The position numbers and the translations under genes were made by a program. Positions 57,667-64,000 of a stretch of 64,000 nucleotides of DNA are shown piece after piece (position 1 is the first letter of the stretch; every line of letters starts with the position of its first letter). This stretch comes from Danio rerio (taxonomy: Eukaryota; Chordata; Actinopteri; Cypriniformes; Danionidae). The notes under the pieces are model-generated. The model was not told the DNA's origin and did not search any database. It saw only the letters and a program-made list of their open reading frames with translations. The stretch spans positions 9,049,501 to 9,113,500 of the forward strand of contig NC_133184.1 of the NCBI RefSeq assembly GCF_049306965.1, written 5' to 3'.

Positions 57667-58916
57667 AGGGTCACTAAACACCAAACACAGTTTTTGAGAT
57701 GTTGACAGTCATATATGTGTCCCACGTTGCTATAAACACTATTAGGACAAGTGAAAAAAAAAGTGAAAATTGGTTGTTTTTGCGTTATTTCGAGCGAGTA
57801 CAACATGACACGCTTGAGTGTGCAGCATTAATTCACGAGAAAGACTTGGTTCAAACCAATCAGTGCGCTCTAATGTGTATGAACCTAATTAATTTGCATG
57901 ATAGCTTCCAAGACCAGTGTTCAGACGGCAGAGAGTCACCACGTTGTGTTGCCAAAACAAGTGGAAGAAAAATAATTGTTTGGAGACATGGGTCGTCAGT
58001 GTTGCGTTTATAAATGTGCTGCAACAAAGGTTTTGTTTTCATTTCCCTGCGAGGAGAGTGCAGCTGAACTGTGGAAAACAATGCACAAGACAGAAATATG
58101 TTTGTAAGAAACATTTTTACCTAAGAGATTTTTGCATCTGGAAGTGGTGAAATGTGGATTTGCTGCTTGTCTCCTTTTAAAAAAGACATGGCTCTAACGG
58201 ATGTTGATTGTCCTGTCTCTAAAGATTTGGTACTCTAAGTGTGTGAACAGCGTTCTTTGTTTGTTAACTAAGAGGCAAAGTTAGTTTGAGTCATCAGAAG
58301 TACTCATTCAATATATCAATACAATATTATGGACTGAAAGATCCGCTGTAAATGCTGCTCTCCGAGTGTAAAAATTTAAAGGCAATCAAACTATTACGGT
58401 CGTGTAGGATTTTTGACAGATTTTGTGACAGGATAGTCTATAGACACACAGCTTTCTGATGCTACCCTCCAAGTGTATCTAAGTTACCGACAAATGCAGA
58501 GTTTTTTTTTTCTGCCATTCACCATAGGGTATCAAACATTCCATTAAAACAACACTCTTCCAGCATTTTCACGCAACCAATATCTCGTTTGTCACAGGGG
58601 GCATGCATGAAATGTTTCTGAATGAAAGTGAAAGTGCCAAACCGCAGTTAAAGTCGACAATTTAATAAATTGGCAAATAATTTGATTACTGATGTCCATT
58701 TAAACAAAGTCACTGTCTTTCTCCCTTCTGTGTTTGTTTTGCCTTTGTAAAAATCAGTGCATGCCCAAACGGAAACTCTTATTTTTATGCAAAACCTTTC
58801 CTCTTTCCCTCTCCCGACACTCCTACCTGCACAGAGCTGGACTCACCCACTTTCCTGACTTTTTTCAAACTAGAGGTGTGAAAACACTCTGCTGAGGCAA
58901 GGGGGTTTAAGTCCCT
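57667..58916. mobile_element. Kolobok-like DNA element, copy 2
   Basis: It starts AGGGTCACTAAACACC after TTAA (57663-57666) and ends near GTCCCT before TTGA. Near 57,990-58,090 the + strand gives MGRQCCVYKCAATKVLFSFP and then SAAELWK, a THAP-like start (two Cys, FxFP, W). The rest of the transposase is absent. Confidence 0.65.
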
Positions 58917-59268
58917 TTGAAACGTTTTTGAACTCGTGACTCTCTGCCGTTTCTTGTTGCTATGGCCATCATCAGCTCTCATGGTCAATTTTCAAAATGG
59001 TTCAACTTTTGCCACTGTGTGGATTAATACTGAATGTGTGTCTTTGTTATTACTTGGTGTTAGGTTTAAGAGCAGAGTATATGCTGGTGTTTAACTGCAT
59101 TGCTTTATTGCATTCCTGCATTGGGCACACACATACTCTGTGTGCCACTTCATAGCAGTGGTGGGCATTTCTCTCTGTCTTGTGCTGAATGCAGTCAACC
59201 AATCACAATAGACTGGGTCATCGGTCCATTCAGCGCAGATTAGCCTTACACAAAGAAGGGGTTTGAGA
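58917..59268. other. intergenic, nothing recognised
   Basis: Mixed sequence between two DNA elements, without a supported gene. Confidence 0.35.
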
Positions 59269-59986
59269 CAACCCAGGCTCATTCTGAAAATGTAGCCCCG
59301 TGGACGTTTTTGGAGACCACGATTTACATGGCCGGAGGTACATATGGCCGCATTTAGGTTTTTTCAAGCAAACGCTATGAGGCGGCGTGACGCCGCTCCT
59401 CTTCTTCGCGCTCACCGGCTGGGCTGACGGCTCGCCTCCGTTTGGAGGGCTTTCCCGCCGCAACAAATTTGTCCGGTTAGCTCGTCGTGTTACGTCGGCG
59501 GAGCGGAGGCCCGGAGGAGGAGGAGCCGGCCGTGACGTACGAACGGGTTCGAGTTCAGGGAAGAGCGGTTTCAGAAATCAGGTAAGACAAAAAAAACAGA
59601 ATCCAAAAAATAAAGCGAACGAGTTCGTAATGGGGCGAGAATGCGGCGAAATCCGAAAAAGCGGTCAAAATCGGACAAGGGCTTTTCTTATTGCTGGATG
59701 GCTTTTGTAAATCGTCACTTGGGTTTAGGGAAGAAGGAGGAGGAGGAGGGTGGCTGGGTCGGCCGATTAGCCAGCCACCCAGTCAATCAATCATTCAGTT
59801 CTCCAGTCAGTCGGACAGACAGTTGCTCGACAGCGGCCTCCGCCGGCTTTTCCACGAGAACAGCGCGAGCGCGAATGGCCTCTCGCGGATTCGTGAAAAC
59901 AAAAGTTGCACAAATACGTCCCGGGACGTATTTTGCGTTCTCCAGAAACGTCTGCGGGGCTACGTTTACAGAATGAGCCTGGGTTG
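59269..59986. mobile_element. GC- and CpG-rich element with long inverted ends
   Basis: Inverted ends of about 50 bp (CAACCCAGGCTCATTCTG, GTAGCCCCG, GACGTTT, GGAGA), flanked by GTTTGAGA and GTTTGGGA (7 of 8 equal). The inside is very rich in CG, with ACGTACG and GCGAGCGCG words and a consensus-like splice donor CAG|GTAAGA near 59,580. Short frames are open on both strands but none resembles a known protein. The superfamily is not certain. Confidence 0.7.
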
Positions 59987-60928
59987 GTTTGGGAATATAT
60001 AAATCACCGAATGAATAATATAGCAGTCTTTGGGATAATTCGGTAAAAATAAACGCACATTATAAGACAATGAAAGTGTTTTTAAAACTTTTTTATCATC
60101 CTGTTGTTAGAGACAGCCAAAACTAAAATATGACCTTTCTCAATGCATAATAGGGGCTCTTAAAATAAACAGACAACATTTGTGAAACACATACAATATA
60201 TTTTTACATTGTAGATCAAAGATCAGAGAATATATTATGAGCTCTTTAAGCCTCCAAACACTTACGAAACACTTACGATTTCAGTTATTTCATTTGTTTT
60301 GTTTAATAAATGACTGTTTTTTGTTTAAATGAGTGTGAATAATTTCTGAATGCGCTTTATTTCCTCTCCAAGTCTGCTTGGCTCCAGTCCCAGTCAGTTT
60401 CCCAGAGCTCTCCTGTTATCTACACCGGAGGAATGTGGATTTGTGTGCTATCAGTTGGTAAACATGAAACTGTTTTTAGCACTCCCTCCTACCGTCTCTG
60501 TTTGTCTAGGTCGGTCAGACTGACCATAGGGGGGGTTGAGGGCGTCATTGCAGGTGCGTCAGAAATGACCCGGCCCTACAGTGACACAACAGAGCAATCG
60601 ATACAAACAGCTCGACACGGAAAGCTGACGGCTTACCTTCTAATGTCCATTCAAAAGGAAGTGCAGTGGTAGGCTTTCAAACCGGCATCAGCAGGAGTCT
60701 GCAGGATCCACATACTCATTTTTACATGATCCATGAGTCAGGTCTGCAAGCGCTGGGATGATGAAAGGCGGTGACGCAGAGACGTGACAGCAATGCAGAC
60801 GCTGGTATATGTGTATGTCTCCATGTCTCTGCAGGTTAAAATAGAGCTGGAGGTGTTCAGCCCCAGTCCGGATTGAAAAGTATGTGTGAAACTCAGATCT
60901 GACCTTTAGGTCAGTTAATTATGTTTTG

Positions 60929-60935
<7 letters not shown>
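59987..60935. other. intergenic, nothing recognised
   Basis: About 60,360-60,850 is less AT-rich but no exon can be supported. Confidence 0.35.

Positions 60936-60996
<61 letters not shown>
60936..60996. repeat. (TC)n(TG)n compound microsatellite
   Basis: TC run followed directly by a TG run. Confidence 0.95.
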
Positions 60997-60999
<3 letters not shown>

Positions 61000-61234
61000 G
61001 CAAATCTGCACCTACAGAATGATAAATGTGACAACCTCACTCTGGGAACATAGTCATGATATCACAATAATATCCTCGTTTGAAAAAAGCAAACAAACTA
61101 AATCTGTTAAAACAAATGCATTTACAACATTTATTTAAATAGATTCATTAGTTAATGCTATTAATTAATATAAAAAAATATTATTTAATCATTCGTTAGT
61201 ATTAATTTATAAACAAACCAAAGTTAATATACAA

Positions 61235-61546
61235 TTTTTATTCATTCAATGAATCGCCACAGTGGAGTGAACCGCCAACTTATCCAGCAAATGTTATACA
61301 CAGCGGATGCTCTTCCAGCTGCAACCTAGTACTGGGAAACACCCATGCACTTTCACATTTACACTCACTACGGCCAATTTAGCTTACCCAATTCACCCAT
61401 AATGCATGTCTTTGGACTAAAGGAGAAACCAGAGCACCCGGAGGAAACATGCAAACTCCATACAGAAACGCTGACCCAGCTGGGGCTCGAACCAGTGACG
61501 TTTTTGCTGTAAGGCGACTGTGCTAACCACTGAGCCACCATGTCAT
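61235..61546 (-). mobile_element. DANA-like V-SINE
   Basis: In inverse orientation: ATTCATTCAATGAATCGCCA, GCGGATGCTCTTCCAGCTGC and CTGAGCCACCATGTCA. Confidence 0.8.
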
Positions 61547-61701
61547 AATATTTAATATATATGAAATGTATTAACTAGTAGTAGTGACATGAAGAAAAAA
61601 ATATATTTTTGTTAACAAATGTACTTGCTTTGGTCTTACATTGGTTATTTTCTATCTAGATGAAATAATGGGAATTGTAAATGACACCATGGGTCACAAA
61701 T

Positions 61702-61800
61702 TGGGCTGCACAATATATCGTTTCAGCATCGATATCACAAAGTGCGAATCTGCAATAGTCGCATCGCAGGATCTGCTATGTTGAGTAGTGATTTATAATT
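61702..61800. mobile_element. one-ended hAT fragment, relative of 3081-3629
   Basis: TGGGCTGCACAATATATCGT then ATAGTCGCATCGCAGGATCT, matching the left part of the element at 3081. The right end is missing. Confidence 0.6.
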
Positions 61801-62212
61801 TCACGCTGGGGAAATCTACAGAAGATTCAAAATAAAGTTCGTTATGACATTAAAATAAATTAAATTTAGTGAATAACTAATCGAAAATAATAACAGCTCA
61901 TGGAATGACATTAAAATAAAATAAAAAATAATAGCAAAAAAGCATTCAACAAAAATAGTTTCAACAAGTAATTTTATTAATTTCATTTCATTTTCTAAAA
62001 CACACAAATAGCGGATAAATAAGTTAAGTTTATTTATAAACTAATTTCGAAAAGATCACGTGCTTATGATTGCTGGCGGCTGGATCCGTATTACCCAATT
62101 CACTACGCTCCAATCAGATGACTCCTAAACTACTATAAATACCCTGGGTTTCATTCCACTGCTATCTTCGTTTTGAAGAGTCCCCCCTTCCACCCCTACT
62201 CCTCCTTCTTAG
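61801..62212. other. intergenic, nothing recognised
   Basis: AT-rich sequence with no supported feature. Confidence 0.35.
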
Positions 62213-62430
62213 ATGGGTGACACCGTGGCCCAGTGCGTAGCACTGTTGCCTCACAGCAAGAATGTCTCTGGTTCCAGGCTTTACCAAACCAGCAGACATT
62301 TCTGTGTGCAGTTTGCACTTCTCCCAGTGCTCACGTGGGTTTCTGCTGGGTTCCCCGGTTTCCTCCCACCGCCTGAAAACATGCAATTAAGTTAATTGAC
62401 TAATCCAAATTGGCACCATAGATATGCTTC
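62213..62430 (+). mobile_element. diverged DANA-like V-SINE 5' half
   Basis: GTGACACCGTGGCCCAGTGC, TGCCTCACAGCAAGAATGTC and GTGGGTTTCTGCTGGGTTCC. The 3' half is lost. Confidence 0.7.
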
Positions 62431-62770
62431 TAGTACGTAGTTATCTTCAAGAGCAATCACTTACTGTTCATTGGTTACTACAGCAGGGGTGTTCTCGAGA
62501 TCTACCTGAGCTCAAACTCCCCTCTCGCCTTGCAACGGGAGGGAGCCCTGGGCTCGAGGCTCTCTCCCAGGACAGCATACCAAACAAGCTTTTATAATTA
62601 ATCATCAGCTTAATCAAGTGTGAATTCTTGAAATGACACTAAATATTGGGGGAAAGATTTTCATTTGCATGTGTTTTTAGGAAGATATGAAATCAATTTA
62701 AACCAAGACATTCTAAAGTTTATAGATTTAACAAAGATAAATTGTATTTATAATAATAATATTATATTAT

Positions 62771-62820
62771 GTGCCTTTCCAGCCACAACCCAGCACTGGG
62801 AATCCCCATACACTCTCAGA
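62771..62820 (-). mobile_element. tiny SINE fragment
   Basis: GTGCCTTTCCAGCCACAACC and AGCACTGGGAATCCCCATAC match only the SINE interior. Confidence 0.5.
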
Positions 62821-63550
62821 TTCATTCATTCAGGGGGGGTGCTGCCCTATCTCACCAACTCCTTCTAGCTAAAATAAACCTATCTACTACTTTAGTTGAA
62901 TATAGTGTCATCCAACGTGTCTAATCTATTTAAAATATTTATTTGACAAAAGAAGTTTGATTATTTTTTGCACATGTGTGTGAGCATCAGAGTGCACATT
63001 ATTATTATTCTTGACCCTTCCAAATATGGTTACAACCAACCATACATTAGAGTCAATTCCAAGGGTTTTAAATAAACCTGATATTTTTTTCACAAACCGA
63101 AACCACATACCGTCTATGTATATATTAGAAAACAATTTAATATACTCCACCAGTGCATTCTACGGCACCTTGACAAATAAAATGTTTTCCGCGTTCCTAT
63201 AAGAACAACAGAAGTAACTGTTTTATCCTGGTTTGGATAAGTAAATGTGTGGGTATACGTGTGCGCACACTGAACAATGATTCATGCCTTATGATGAGAC
63301 AGTAATTGTCAGATTGGGGAGATACAAGGAAAAGCTAACAAAAACATAATTGTCATGCTGCATTCATGGAAATGAAAGCCTCATCTGGTTGTGACGTTCA
63401 TGTGTGTGTCCAAATGCACACAGACACACACTAACACAAATAAAAAAAGGTCTTTTGCCGTCACAGTGTCTCTTATTGCTTCATTTCACTCATGATAAGC
63501 CTCCCTGCTGGGTTCTGTGCATGTGTTTCATCTGCCTTGCGTAAATGTCA
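62821..63550. other. intergenic, nothing recognised
   Basis: No gene or repeat boundary is seen. Confidence 0.35.
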
Positions 63551-63576
63551 CAGATTGTGTGTGTGTGTGTGTGTGA
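63551..63576. repeat. short (TG)n
   Basis: A run of about 12 TG units. Confidence 0.8.
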
Positions 63577-63943
63577 AATGTAGCCAATGGGGATGAACTG
63601 AGACGTTCAGCCTGCTGCGACTGCACTGCGAGCATCCAGATGTTTGAGAGACGAGGCCATCAGGTCAATGTATCAGCTGACTTGTGTGTTCATTTGTCGT
63701 GTGAGGTCTCTGTGGACGGTGTCGGGTCATGCACACTCTCTGCTGCATTATGCGCATGACAGGAACCATCCGGGCCTGTGTGAAGACCCAGAAGCCCTGG
63801 GTCAGGGTGACCCCATCAGGAGGGGGGTTAAATATTTATACCAGCTTTGACTGTGAAGATTCACTCTGCCCAAGGGAGAGGACCAGGAAAATGCTTTTCA
63901 CATCACTGCTGCATCTCAGTGAAAAAGAAAACAGCATGAGAGG

Positions 63944-63945
<2 letters not shown>
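63577..63945. other. less AT-rich end region, function unknown
   Basis: Higher GC than the flanks, with a TATA-like word (AAATATTTATACC near 63,830). Two overlapping + strand frames are open but match nothing I know. It may be a promoter or exon of a gene beyond the window, or nothing. Confidence 0.25.

Positions 63946-63985
<40 letters not shown>
63946..63985. repeat. (GA)n microsatellite
   Basis: GA run of about 18 units. Confidence 0.95.
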
Positions 63986-63988
<3 letters not shown>

Positions 63989-64000
63989 ATTATAAAAAGT

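Noticed and set aside
59387-60002. Several open frames of about 105 codons
   Set aside because: They lie in a CpG-rich mobile element where open frames arise from composition; none resembles a known protein.

Overview
The window looks like teleost, almost certainly zebrafish (Danio rerio), nuclear DNA. The evidence is spliced vertebrate genes in AT-rich sequence, several DANA-like V-SINEs, Tc1-like elements, many hAT, Harbinger-like and Kolobok-like elements, DIRS and LTR fossils, and long (TA)n, (AAT)n and (CTAT)n microsatellites. Most of the sequence is intron and transposon. Five host protein genes can be supported.

Left part (1-16,000). The last two coding exons of ankrd10 lie on the + strand, ending at 4,388. 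A complete RAD6-type ubiquitin-conjugating enzyme gene of the Ube2a class (+ strand, six coding exons, 152 aa) runs from 5,813 to 8,533. It converges tail to tail with ing1 (- strand, two coding exons, 309 aa, C-terminal PHD finger, 10,558-15,729). ankrd10 next to ing1 matches human 13q34 from general knowledge; the E2 gene lies between them. The E2 (H2B ubiquitylation, DNA damage tolerance) and ING1 (reads H3K4me3) are both chromatin proteins.

Middle (16,000-28,000). No host gene is visible. A 3.3-kb DNA element at 16,707-19,962 is built from two interleaved inverted repeats and carries a solo LTR. It is followed by a decayed DIRS element with a LINE fragment, a Harbinger-like MITE, other MITEs and TA microsatellites.

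Right part (28,000-57,000, - strand). Two tandem paralogous genes encode CD200-receptor-like immunoglobulin proteins. Both have a signal-peptide exon, a short linker exon, a C2-type Ig exon and a terminal cytoplasmic exon, with every intron in phase 1. The copy at 46,296-56,486 also has a V-type Ig exon. In the copy at 28,175-42,782 I could not find one. I found no transmembrane exon in either. Both share a CACTTCCTGTC (ETS/PU.1-like) site just upstream of the start codon. Their introns hold nested transposons, including a Kolobok-like element with a THAP-like remnant inside a Tc1-like element, and a hAT carrying both a MITE and a SINE.

Far right (57,000-64,000). This is intergenic: a second Kolobok-like copy, a small hAT with perfect target-site duplication, a GC-rich element with long terminal inverted repeats, SINEs and microsatellites. 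No gene could be supported.
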